Origin: Beta vulgaris subsp. vulgaris
Lineage: Eukaryota; Streptophyta; Magnoliopsida; Caryophyllales; Amaranthaceae
Direction of reading: 5' to 3'
NCBI RefSeq assembly: GCF_026745355.1
Contig: NC_079202.1
Coordinates: 7,611,601 to 7,675,600 of the forward strand
Length of the DNA: 64,000 bases
The notes beneath the pieces are model-generated. The model worked only from the letters and a program-made list of their open reading frames with translations. It was not told the DNA's origin and ran no database searches. Positions 1 to 9,921 of the stretch are shown in pieces. Position 1 is the first letter of the stretch. Every line of letters starts with the position of its first letter. A program made the position numbers and the translations under genes.

Positions 1-230
1 TTTTCTCTTGTAATGTCAATCCTTTTTCTTCTTCCAAAAAACACCTAGAGGTTCAAATTTATCCAAATGATATCAATTTGAGTCAATATGGTACCAATTA
101 CATTCCAATTTCATATAGAGTGGTACCACTTTGAAATAAGAAGGCTACTATTTCGATGAATAAAGACATAATTTTGCTTTTTCAACCCCTAGCAAGACAT
201 TGCCTTGAAACTTAACAACCTAGTAAGTAA

Positions 231-244
231 TTGAATTATGAACT
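231..244. repeat. L1 target-site duplication, left copy
   Basis: The 14 bases ttgaattatgaact occur here and again at 14114-14127, directly after the short A-rich tail of the L1 element. A 14-bp direct repeat flanking both ends is what target-primed reverse transcription by L1 elements leaves. Confidence 0.85.
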
Positions 245-349
245 GCGATTCCTAAAAAAAAGATGAGAGAGAAAGTTTTAGAAAGAGAAACTCTAGGCAA
301 AATAGAAACCCAAGAAAGCGATTCTTATTCCCCAAACCACTAGTGGAAA

Positions 350-600
350 AATAAGAAAGGGCTACGCTAAAAAAGGCCCTTAGGGCTGCGTATTTTAGGT
401 GCAACCCTTTCCATAGCAGCCCTTCACTTTTTAAGTAGGGCTGCACTTTTCAAACGCAATCCTTCACAACGAAGGGCTGCGCTTTTAACAACAAACGCAA
501 CCCTTCTACAAGTGAAGGGCTACGTTTTTAAGTAAAAAAACGCAGCCCTTCTAAGCATGAAGGGCTGCGTTTTTACTTCAAAAACGCAGCCCTTGTAGAC
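350..600. repeat. Left subterminal GGGCTGCG array of CACTA element
   Basis: About ten copies of the core aagggctgcg, alternately direct and inverted and separated by short A/T-rich spacers such as tttttacttcaaaaa, so neighbours can fold into hairpins. In the CACTA superfamily such motifs are binding sites for the element's accessory protein (TNPA in En/Spm). That role here is inferred from position and structure. Confidence 0.85.
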
Positions 601-1651
601 CAAAAAAAATAAAAAATTGAAATTATGTAGTTTGATAAAGCAGCAGCAACAACCAAAGGCGTGTAAATGCAAATCCAGAATTGAAATTAAAATTTAGATT
701 TTTATTGATTCTGATGAATATCATACAACCAAAATAATGTAATATACAACTGAAATTAAATAACATATATAACAAAACAATGATTATTCCAGAAATCTTT
801 AGTGCTGAAATGAAAAAAAAAACGAACGAAAATAGAAAAAAAAGGAACGAAAATAAAAACAGAAGTTAACAAAAATGAACAAAAAATGAAAAAAATAACC
901 CTAAATTAAAGATCTGAAAATGAACTAATTTGAAAAGGAACAAATCTGAACATTAACGAAAATGAAAAAAAAACCTAAAAAAATAAACTAATCTGAAAAT
1001 GAACAAAAAATGAAAAAATAAACGAAAATGAAAAAAAACCCTAAAATTATAGATTTGAAGTTGTTGTTGTCGTGCTTGTTGTTGTTGTTGCTGTGTTGCT
1101 TAAGCGGAGTTCGACCAACAACATAGACGAACGAGGAACGAAGAGCAACAACGACAAGGAATAACAGAGACGGAATAACGTGAAACTTTGAGAACAACGA
1201 CGAACGGAGAAGGAATGCCGACGAACGGAGAAGGAACGAATTGAAGCAGGTGATGTGAGGAACGACGAAACAGAAACGTGAAATTCAAATTTCGAAAACT
1301 TCAGATCGATCGAAAAAGAAACTAAAAAGTGCACAAAATTTTCAAATCAAACGAAAATTAGAAAGGTTGAAACCTGCTTGTGAAACCTAGGTGAATCTTC
1401 GAGGTCAATGAAGGACACCATAAATTTATCTTCGGAGTGAAAGGATGATTGAAAGTGCGGGAATTTTGCAGAATTGGGAGGAGAGAGAAAGTTGCAAAAA
1501 TCACGAATGTTTATGTAGAAAGAACAGAGAACTATAGAAGTAATTGGAGATGAAATGGGAGGAGAGAGAGGGGGCGGGTTTCAACCGCGATAATGAAAGA
1601 ATTGGAGGGAGTTTAGGGGGCTAGGGCAAATAGAATATAAGGAATTTATGG

Positions 1652-1955
1652 CCCAATAGGGCTGCGCTTGACTAAAAAACGCAACCCTTTTAACTAAGAA
1701 GGGCTGCGTTTTTTAGTCAAGCACAACCCTTCACTAAAAAGGCCTGCGCTTGACTAAAAAACGCAGCCCTTCTTACAGTTAGAAGGGTTGCGTTTTTTAG
1801 TCAAGCGCAACCCTTTATCTAAAGGGCTGCGCTTTTCTCTAAAGACGCAGCCCTTCTGTAAAAGAGGGTTGCGTTTTATTTAAAACCGCAGCCCTACAAT
1901 AAAAAAGGGATGCGTTTTGAAGAATACGCAGTCCTTCCAGCGCAACCCTTCCTTT
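1652..1955. repeat. Right subterminal GGGCTGCG array of CACTA element
   Basis: The same motif as the left array, with about twelve alternating direct and inverted copies (aagggctgcg and cgcagccctt). Several copies carry gggttgcg, a C-to-T change at a likely methylated cytosine. The array runs to the terminal inverted repeat. Confidence 0.85.
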
Positions 1956-1972
1956 TTTTTCCCCTAGTGAAC

Positions 1973-2697
1973 CCTAATATTTCCCAAATCAAGTTGGGCC
2001 TCTTCAACTTTGAGTACAGCTACTTCTAGCCTTAAATCTTTTCGAAAAGCTATTGTAATATCTTTACTCTTTTTCATTCAATGTCATAGCCTCTCTGTAG
2101 GCTGTAGCTTTGCAGGCGGTAGTTTTCCCCGAATTCAATTGAAAATCTCGTGTTATGGCAATAATAGCGAGAAATCATTACATTTCCCTTTAATTACTTT
2201 AAGTTATGTTAATTTTTTGGGTTTTCAGTCTGAATTTGTCCACAAAGCTTCCCAAAGTAACTTGAATTGGGTTAAGGGTTTTGTGTTCCCTCCTATTAAG
2301 TACAAGCCAGCTGGTTATCAGGGTTTGCTTTTTCTCAAGTATTAATGGCGAGTGAGAGTTCTCTCTGTGATTTGGGAGTGTTAAGTCACTATAGAGTGAA
2401 ATTAGGTGGTTATTTTGCGAATTGGCCGGTCGGGTTTATTGTGTGTGCTACTGGAAAAGCATGTGCGGGTTGGTAATTATTTCTCTTCCCTGAAGTAGCA
2501 TTTAATGCGATGGAATTGCTCATTCCTTTGGCAGGCTCGAGTAATTTCTCAGTCCAATTTTGTCTTCAAGTCCATTATCTATATAAAAGGGATACTCAGG
2601 TGATATCTATTCATTCTCATTCTCCCTTCTCTCCTTTTTTTTTTTTGATTCCTGGTTGGTAGCTATTAATTTGTTTGCAAGTTTGTTTTCATTTAAG
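1973..2697 (+). other. L1 5' leader
   Basis: Between the CACTA insertion and the first ORF1 start codon there is no recognisable gene. An open stretch at 2010-2345 (111 codons) matches nothing I know and has no domain signature. The stretch lies between the 5' target duplication and ORF1, so it is read as the L1 untranslated leader, which in plant L1 elements carries the internal promoter. Confidence 0.6.
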
Positions 2698-3535
2698 ATG
2701 AATACTTCTAGTAATTTTAAAGATGCTCTATTATCAAACTCTAACCTTAATGCTGAAAGTGAGACTCCTGCTCTTACTCCCCTTATCCCTTATGATGATG
2801 GGTGTCCTCAAAGTTATCCCCCCACCCCCCTTCCTTCCCTGAAGCTGTAGTTCTAGACACATTGCCCCAAGTGCAAAACGACATCTTAGGCTGTCTAAGA
2901 CTTAGCTGTTTGGCAAGATGCTTTCTGCTCCTTTGGACTTGCGTACCATTATCGCAAGGACAAAGGCAGATTGGAAAATTATAAAAGGTGAGTTTAACTA
3001 TATGCAAATGGGTGATGGTTGGATCTTGTTGCGTTTTGCAAACCTTCAGGATCTTTCACTTGTGTGGAGTGAAAGACCTTGGCACATTCAAGGAGACCTT
3101 TTTGTCTTATCCCCATGGAAAAACCCTTCTTTGATCCTTATTTAGAAGAAATCAAGTGGGTGGATTTATGGGTTAGGATCCCTAGACTCCCAACTGAGTT
3201 GCTAAATTTTGATTCCATTGCTAATCTTTTAGCTTCTAATAATATTGGTGCTCTTATTAAGCTTGATCAAAGGTCCCTTTTGAGAAACAAAATTCGTTTT
3301 GCTAGAGCATGTGTTAGAGTTGATATTCAAGGTCCTTTACTTGAATTTGCTGAGGTTAGTAGAATTGGTGATTTGATTCATGGTTATGTGATCTAATGAG
3401 GACTTCTCCTCTGGTCGTTCATTTTATGGTGAATCTGAGCATGTTATTGATGCATGTCCCCTCCTTAATTCTCCTAAAAAGGAAATTACTATCCAACTTC
3501 TCAAGAATCCTAAACAGAAAACCCTCTATGATACT

Positions 3536-4257
3536 TGTAAGATATGCCTTGATTTTCGTGCAAAGGAGAAGAGAGGAAAAGAGCTTTGAAGTCTCGTGCG
3601 TCCAGCCCGGTCGAAGAAGCTCGAGCCCGACCATGGAGTGCAGCCCGGGCGGGCGTGCAGTGGGCCCGGGCGGGCCATAGCTGCTCCTCACATTCTGCCA
3701 TCAAGGCAGTTTCATACCACACTCTTGTTGCCCGGGCGGGCTGGGCAATGGCCCAGGCGGGCTGAGCAGCTCGGGCGGGCCGAGTGAAGCTCGGGCGGGC
3801 CAGCCCTTCTCACTACTTTATGCCTTCGAGGCAGAAGCTCCTGCCATAGTGTTGCCCGGGCGGGCAGCTTACCCTGTTTCGTTTCTTTGCGATTTTAATC
3901 CGGATTTTTCCGGATTTAATGTATTGGGGTTAGGGTGATTTTGTAAACTTTAGGAAGTCATATATAAGGCTTCCTAAAGTCATTTGGGATTGTAAGATTC
4001 AAATTAGCCACAAAATAACTCTCTCTCTCTCTCTTTCCCCTCTTCTTCTCCATTGTAATTCTTCCATTAGATAGGCTAAAGAAAAGCTCCAAGATTTTTG
4101 CTTGTGGATGTATGTCAAGATTGACCGAACCACGTTAAATCTTTGTCTCTCTTTATTGCTTATATTTCTCATTTAAAGTTTACAACTTTGCATTTATTGT
4201 TGAACTTGAAATTAATTAGCAAACCCTAGGTCCTAGAAATTGCATTTATTGCTAAGA
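3536..4257 (+). repeat. Copia 5' LTR
   Basis: Starts TGTAAGATATGCC and matches 8380-9112 along its length. It ends ctaaga just before the primer-binding site (the 3' LTR ends taaca, nearer the usual CA). It contains a GC-rich block (about 3640-3870) with repeated cccgggcgggc motifs, unusual against the AT-rich surroundings, then a CT-rich tract near 4021. Differences from the 3' LTR include an extra tttttccgga near 3905 and the lack of an extra cccgggcggg-type unit near 8705. Confidence 0.9.
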
Positions 4258-4259
4258 AT

Positions 4260-4273
4260 TGGTATCAAGAGCT
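4260..4273 (+). other. Copia primer-binding site
   Basis: tggtatcaagagc begins two bases after the 5' LTR and resembles the complement of the initiator methionine tRNA 3' end (tggtatcagagc) that most plant Copia elements use, with one inserted a. Confidence 0.8.
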
Positions 4274-4312
4274 TAAGGTTTGGGTGGTTTCTAGTTGATT
4301 TCTTTGAACAAT

Positions 4313-7300
4313 ATGTCAACAATGAAGCTTGAGATTGAGAAGTTTGATAGGTCCATTAATTTTGGACTATGGCAAGTGAAGATGAAGGCATTATTGATTC
4401 AAAATGGTGTTCACAAGGCTCTAGAGGGCAAGGTGAAGAAGCCTACTACTATGACCGAAGAGAAATGGGAAGAATTGGATTTGAAGGCCTTATCGGCTAT
4501 ACAACTTTGCCTCTCGAATGAAGTATTGAGGGAAGTTGCTAAGGAGGATTCATCGGCGGGTCTATGGTTATAGTTGGAGTCTCTTTACATGGCAAAGAGT
4601 GTCACCAACCGACTTCTACTCAAGAGTAGATTGTATGCCATTCGACTTGAGGAAGGTAATTCTCTTAAGTCTCATATAGATGAGTTTTATTCTATTGTAA
4701 TGGATCTTCAAAACATTGATGTGACTTTGGATGATGAAGATTTGGCTATTTGGTTGTTGTGTTCATTACCACATTCATACAAGCATTTTAGGGAAACTAT
4801 CTTATATGGTAGAGATGATTTGAGTATTGATGATGTTAGGGATGCTTTGAACCAAAGGGAATTGATTGATAATCAATTGACATCTAAATCGTCAAACTCT
4901 AGTGATGGCTTGTTTGTTAGGGGTAGATCAAATGATGTTGCATCTACTTATCAAGGTGGTAATGGTGGTAAGAATGGGGGGCGTTCTAAGTTTAAGAAGC
5001 CTAATTCTAATAAACACAAGACTTGTAATTATTGTCATCTAAAGGGACACATTAAGTCCGAATGCTATAAGTTGAAGAACAAGCAATCGGGGGATAGTAA
5101 GCCCAGGAAAGGCAAGGAACCCATGAACTCCGCCGATGTAAGCTATGTTGATTTCGATAGCGAAAGTGGTGCATTGGTTGTTACTCATGATAGGCTCAAG
5201 AGCAAGAGTGAATGGATAATGGATTCGGGATGTTCTTTTTATGTGACACCCTACAAAGACATGTTCACCTCATATGAGGAGTTCAATGGAGGCACGGTCA
5301 CCATGGGCAACAATGCTACTTGCAAGGTGGTTGGCATAGGGTCCGTGGATATTGTTATGTTTGATGGCACGGTTAGAACATTGTCCAAAGTCCGCCATGT
5401 TCCAGAAATGAAGAAGAACTTGATCTCTCTTGGCACACTTGACAACAATGGGTGTAAGTACATAGCGGAAGGTGGAGTATTGAAGGTTATTAGGGGTGCA
5501 CTTGTGTTGATGAAGGGCATTAAAAGGGGAAGTTTGTGTGTGTTACAAGGTTCCATGGTTAGTGGTTCGGCAAATGTCTCCACCGGCACTACGAGTGATG
5601 ATGATACCAAGCTTTGGCATTTGAGGCTTGGTCATATGGGAGAGCATGGAATGTCCGAACTTTTCAAGCAAGGTTTGCTAGAAAATGTGAAGCTTGGCAA
5701 CCTTGGCTTTTGTGAGCATTGTGTGTTTGGTAAACACAAGCGGGTTAGTTTCAAGCCCGCAATACACAACACCAAATGACCTCTTGATTACATCCATTCG
5801 GATTTGTGGGGTCCCTCTAGGAAGACTTCTTTGGGTGGTTGTAGTTACATGCTCACAATAATTGATGATTTCTCTAGGAAGGTGTGGTCGTTATTCCTCA
5901 AGCACAAGGATGGTGTGTTTGATGTGTTTCTTCAATGGAAGACTATGATTGAGAAGAAGACCGACAAGAAGATCAAGGTTTTGAGAACCGACAATGGCCT
6001 AGAGTTTGTTAAAAAGAAGTTCACTAAGTATTGTCTTGATGAAGTCATTGTTCGTCATAGAACTTGTGTTGGGAGGCCTCAACAAAATGGTGTTGCGGAG
6101 AGGATGAATAGGACTCTTCTAGAGAGAGCAAGATGTATGCTCTCACAAACCAAGTTGGGGAAGATCTTTTGGGCCGAAGCGGTTGCAACGGCATGCTATT
6201 TAGTGAACCGGTCTCCTCACTCCGCCCTTGACTTTAAATCTCCTCAAGAGGTATGGTTCGGAACTCCATGTGATTACTCAAATTTGAAATTTTTTGGTTG
6301 TCCAGCCTATATTCATGTAAAAGAGGATAAACTTCAACATAGAGCTAGAAAATGTGTATTTGTTGGCTATAGTTTGGGGGTTAAGGGATATAGAGTTTGG
6401 TGTGAAAAATCTAGGAGGGTAATAACTTCTAGAGATGTTGTGTTTGATGAATCATGCAGGATCACTCCGGAGAAGGAGCTTTCTATTTGTAATGATGTAG
6501 GTTCATCTCATGACACCGGGGAAAAGGTGGAGCTTGAAAGTGCTTCACAAGATGATGATCTCACTCATGAGAGGCATGTTGAGGGTTCACCTCAAACCCA
6601 ACGCAAGACACTTGCTAGTGAGAGACAAAGAAGGCAAATCAAGCCTCCTCAAAGATATGTTGAGGAGTGTGACTATGTGCAATATGCTCTCACTGTGGCA
6701 AATGAGGTGAAGACATTTGATGATCCATGTTCCTACAAGGAAGCAATGTCTATGCCCGATTCAAGCAAGTGGTTGATGGCAATGAAGCAAGAGATGGAAT
6801 CTTTGCACAAGAGCAATACTTGGGAGTTGGTTGTTGCACCTAAGAAGAAGAAGATCGTTGGGTGTAAGTGGGTGTACAAGAGAAAAGAGGGTACACCGGA
6901 TTCGGGAGGTCCCATCTACAAGGCAAGAGTTGTGGCAAGGGGTTTCACTCAAGTAGAGGGTGTTGAATTTCATGAAGTTTTCTCACCGGTTGTGAAGCAC
7001 TCGTCCATTAGAGTTTTGCTTGCCTTGGTAGCTATGGAAGACTTGGAGCTACACCAACTTGATGTTAAGACCGCTTTCCTCCATGGGGACTTGGAGGAGG
7101 AAATCTACATGAAGCAACCGGAAGGTTTTGAGGTAGAAGGGAAAGAAGAGCATGTGTGCCGTTTGGTGAAATCATTGTATGGGTTGAAGCAATCGCCTAG
7201 GCAATGGTATAGACGATTTGATTCGTTTATGTTGGCTCATGAGTTCACAAGAAGCTCCTATGATAGTTGTGTCTACTACAAAGAGCTAGTAAGTGGTTCC

Positions 7301-8293
7301 TTCATTTACCTTTTGCTTTATGTTGATGATATGTTGGTTGCTTGTAAGCATTTGATTAAGGTCAACAATTTGAAGAAGTTATTGAGTAGTGAGTTTGATA
7401 TGAAGAATCTTGGTGAAGCCAAGAAGATACTTGGGATGGAGATTTGGAGAGATTGATCTAAAGGGGTGTTGTACCTTAGCCAAAGGAGGTACATTGAGAA
7501 GGTTCTTGAGAGATTCTCAATGAACAATGCTAAGCCCGTTTCTACTCCTCTCGGTTCTCACTTCAAGCTCTCAAAGGAGCTTTGTCCTCAATCCGAAGAA
7601 GAAGAAAGGGCCATGGCTCACATTCCTTATACTAGTGCCTTTGGGAGTGTGATGTATGCCATGGTATGTTCTAGGTCGGACATCGCTCAAGCGGTGAGCA
7701 TGGTGAGCCGTTATATGTCAAGGCCCTGGAAAGGGCATTGGGAAGCTTTGAAATGGCTTCTAAGGTACTTGAAGGGTACCTTACATGTTTGCTTGGAGTT
7801 TGGTCAAGATGCAAATGGTGTGATTGGGTATTGTGATTCGGATTATGGTGGAGACTTGGATGATAGGAAGTCGATATCAGGTTATGTGTTTACCTTGGGA
7901 GGTACGGCCGTGAGTTGGCAATCTTTGCTACAAGATGTTGTAGCTCTTTCAACTACGGAAGCGGAGTTCCTAGCAATTACCGAGTCATTCAAGGAGGCAA
8001 AGTGGCTCAAAGGGTTGGTTGGGGAGATTAGCTCGTGTTCTAAGGAGGTGTTCATATTTTGTGATAGCCAAAGTGCAATTCACTTGGCTAAGAACCAAAA
8101 CACGTTCCATAGAAGAACGAAGCACATTGATGTGAAGTACAACTTCATTCGGAATGTCATTGATAAGAAAGAGTTGACATTGATGAAGATTCGTACCGAG
8201 GAGAACCCATCCGACATGTTGACAAAGCCTTTGCCAACCACTAAGGTCATTTTGTGTGTGAACTTGGTTGGTCTCTCCTGTTGTTCGATGTAG
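4313..8293 (+). pseudogene. Copia Gag-Pol polyprotein with three in-frame stops
   Basis: One frame of 1327 codons, the usual length for a plant Copia polyprotein, starting at ATG 4313. Domains in order: UBN2-type Gag (residues 1-230); CCHC knuckle CNYCHLKGHIKSEC (from residue 238); aspartic protease MDSGCSFYVTP (Asp near 304); GAG-pre-integrase HLRLGH...CEHCVFGK; integrase core with SDLWG, RTDNGLEF and NGVAERMNRTLLERAR; reverse transcriptase with KTAFLHGDL and YVDDM (near 1003); RNase H with STTEAEF and DSQSAI. Stops lie at 4571 (TAG), 5777 (TGA) and 7454 (TGA). There is no frameshift. Both TGA stops replace probable CGA arginine codons and the TAG a probable CAG, all consistent with C-to-T decay of methylated DNA. 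Confidence 0.92.
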
Positions 8294-8363
8294 CCCCTTA
8301 TGGGGTTGGGCCTTGGAGTTTGTTTAGTTTTTTGGTGTTATTGGAGGTGTTTGGAGAAATTCA

Positions 8364-8379
8364 AGTCAAGGTGGAGAAT
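8364..8379 (+). other. Copia polypurine tract
   Basis: The stretch tcaaggtggagaat directly before the 3' LTR is purine-rich and in the right place to prime plus-strand synthesis. Confidence 0.65.
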
Positions 8380-9112
8380 TGTAAGATATGCCTTGATTTT
8401 CGTGCAAAGGAGAAGAGAGGAAAAGAGCTTTGAAGTCTCGTGCGTCCAGCCTGGTCGAAGAAGCTCGAGCCCAGCCATGGAGTGCAGCCCGGGCGGGCGT
8501 GCAGTGGGCCCGGGCGGGCCATAGCTGCTCCTCACATTTTGCCATCAAGGCAGTTTCATACTACACTCTTGTAGCCCGGGCGGGCTGGGCAATGGCCCGG
8601 GCGGGCTGAGCAGCTCGGGCGGGCCGAGTGAAGCTCGGGCAGGCCAGCCCTTCTCACTACTTTCTGCCTTCGAGGCAGAACCTCCTGCCATAGTGTTGCC
8701 CGGGCGGGCTGCCTGGGCCGGGCGGGCAACTTGCCCTGTTTCGTTTCTTTGCGATTTTAATCCGGATTTAATGTATTGGGTTTAGGGTGATTTTGTAAAC
8801 TTTAGGAAGTCATATATAAGGCTTCCTAAAGTCATTTGGGATTGTAAGATTCAAATTAGCCACAAAATAATTCTCTCTCTCTCCTCTCTCTCTCCTCTTC
8901 TTCTCCATTGTAATTCCTCCATTAGAGAGGCTAAAGAAAAGCTCCAAGGTTCTTGCTTGTGGATGTAGGTCAAGATTGACCGAACCATGTTAAATCTTTG
9001 TCTCTCTTTATTGCTTATATTTCTCATTTAAAGTTTACAACTTTGCATTTATTGTCAAACTTGAAATTAATTAGCAAACCCTAGGTCCTAGAAATTGCAT
9101 TTATTAATAACA
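8380..9112 (+). repeat. Copia 3' LTR
   Basis: The second copy of the LTR at 3536-4257, starting TGTAAG and ending taaca before the ATACT duplication. It has the same GC-rich cccgggcgggc block (about 8480-8740), one unit longer than in the 5' LTR. Confidence 0.9.
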
Positions 9113-9921
9113 ATACTCTTGCTAAGGCTGCTGGGCAAGCTTGTCATGCTACCACAGCTGAGCATTCTAATGTGGTGCATGTAAAGTCCAAGTACCTTGC
9201 TAATCCCCCTGTTGCTAAGTCCCTCTCAAAAAGTCTTTTAGCTCATTTCCTTGATTCTGGTATTCTCCCTACCCCCTCTACTAAAGGGGTTATTATTAAT
9301 TATGTTGAAAAGCCTACTAACAAGACATCTTCTGTAGCTACTGTTGTCCAAGGTAAAGGTAAAGGTAAAATGATTGTTGCTCAGTCCTTCTGTTCTAATG
9401 ACTCCTTTGATGATGAGGTTTTGCCCCTCTTTACTCGAGTCTCTCCCCCTCATGTTCCTTACAAGGGTAAGATTGTAGGTGACACTGGGCCTTCTCCTCC
9501 CTCTAAGGCTCCTTCCCCTATCCAAGTGTTATGTGCTTTAGATCTGTTTGATGAGAATCAGTTCCTTGCTCTAACTTCCCTGAGATTCTGCTCTTGTTGA
9601 CTTCTGTTATAATGAAGATGATACTGGTACTTTCTGTATTGAAGACCAAGATGATAATTCTCCTGGTGAGAATAACTCCCTGCCTGAGAACTCTTTCCAT
9701 TCACTCCACTCTAGTAGTTCAATAGTCAAATAGATTGAAAGATTAGGGGTGGATGCTTCCCACCCAGTGGAGCTCTCTTCCCCTTCTGGTTCAGCCAAGA
9801 GGAGGATTGAAGACATGGAGGATGAGGATGATGCCTCTTCTGCCCTGAAGAGGAAAATGAACTAATGTTTCATGTTAGTCATTTTGGTAGCCAATTTCCC
9901 ACCTTTTTGTGTTAGTAAATA

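Larger units (their letters stand above)
338..1969. mobile_element. Non-autonomous CACTA (En/Spm) DNA transposon
   Basis: The left end reads CACTAGTGGAAAAATAAG and the right end is the inverted CACTAGGGGAAAAAAAAGG, a good terminal inverted repeat. The 3-bp duplication AAC lies at 335-337 and 1970-1972, as expected for CACTA elements. Both ends carry dense subterminal copies of GGGCTGCG in both orientations (350-600 and 1652-1955). The 1.05-kb interior is A-rich then GA-rich, with no transposase and no convincing gene. It must be mobilised in trans by a related autonomous element. It lies in the 5' leader of the L1 and so is younger than the L1. Confidence 0.9.
3536..9112 (+). mobile_element. 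Ty1/Copia LTR retrotransposon, nearly complete
   Basis: A complete 5577-bp element with two LTRs, an initiator-Met-type primer-binding site just after the 5' LTR, a purine-rich tract before the 3' LTR, and one polyprotein in the Copia order (protease, integrase, RT, RNase H). The duplication ATACT lies at 3531-3535 and 9113-9117. It sits in L1 ORF1 in the same orientation. The coding region holds its frame from start to end and is broken only by three nonsense codons, so it is much younger than its host L1. Confidence 0.93.
2698..9865 (+). pseudogene. L1 ORF1 (DUF4283-type RNA-binding protein), interrupted by Copia
   Basis: ORF1 proteins of plant L1 elements bind the element RNA. The frame opens with MNTSSNFKDALLSN at 2698 and shifts frame near 2845. 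It then shows typical DUF4283 text such as DGWILLRFANLQD and EIKWVDLWVRIPRLP, followed by HVIDACP, the remains of a CCHC knuckle. It stops at 3535, where the Copia element sits. It resumes at 9118 in the same frame once the Copia element and one copy of ATACT are removed, and ends after the basic tail LKRKMN at 9865. Further shifts occur near 3395 and 9580. The domain call is strong; the exact start is less sure. Confidence 0.78.

Noticed and set aside
350..600. Regular repeats with spacers that could suggest a CRISPR array
   Set aside because: Repeats alternate in orientation, spacers are short and A/T-only, and they lie directly inside CACTA ends in a plant genome.
988..1334. Minus-strand open frames inside the first CACTA element
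   Set aside because: Low-complexity Ser/Thr/Phe-rich translations in GA-rich interior DNA; no transposase or other domain.
3419..3722. Open frames on both strands within the Copia LTR GC block
   Set aside because: They reflect the GC-rich cccgggcgggc repeats, occur again in the other LTR, and have no domain.
5251..5610. Minus-strand 119-codon frame within the Copia protease region
   Set aside because: Antisense shadow of the polyprotein frame.
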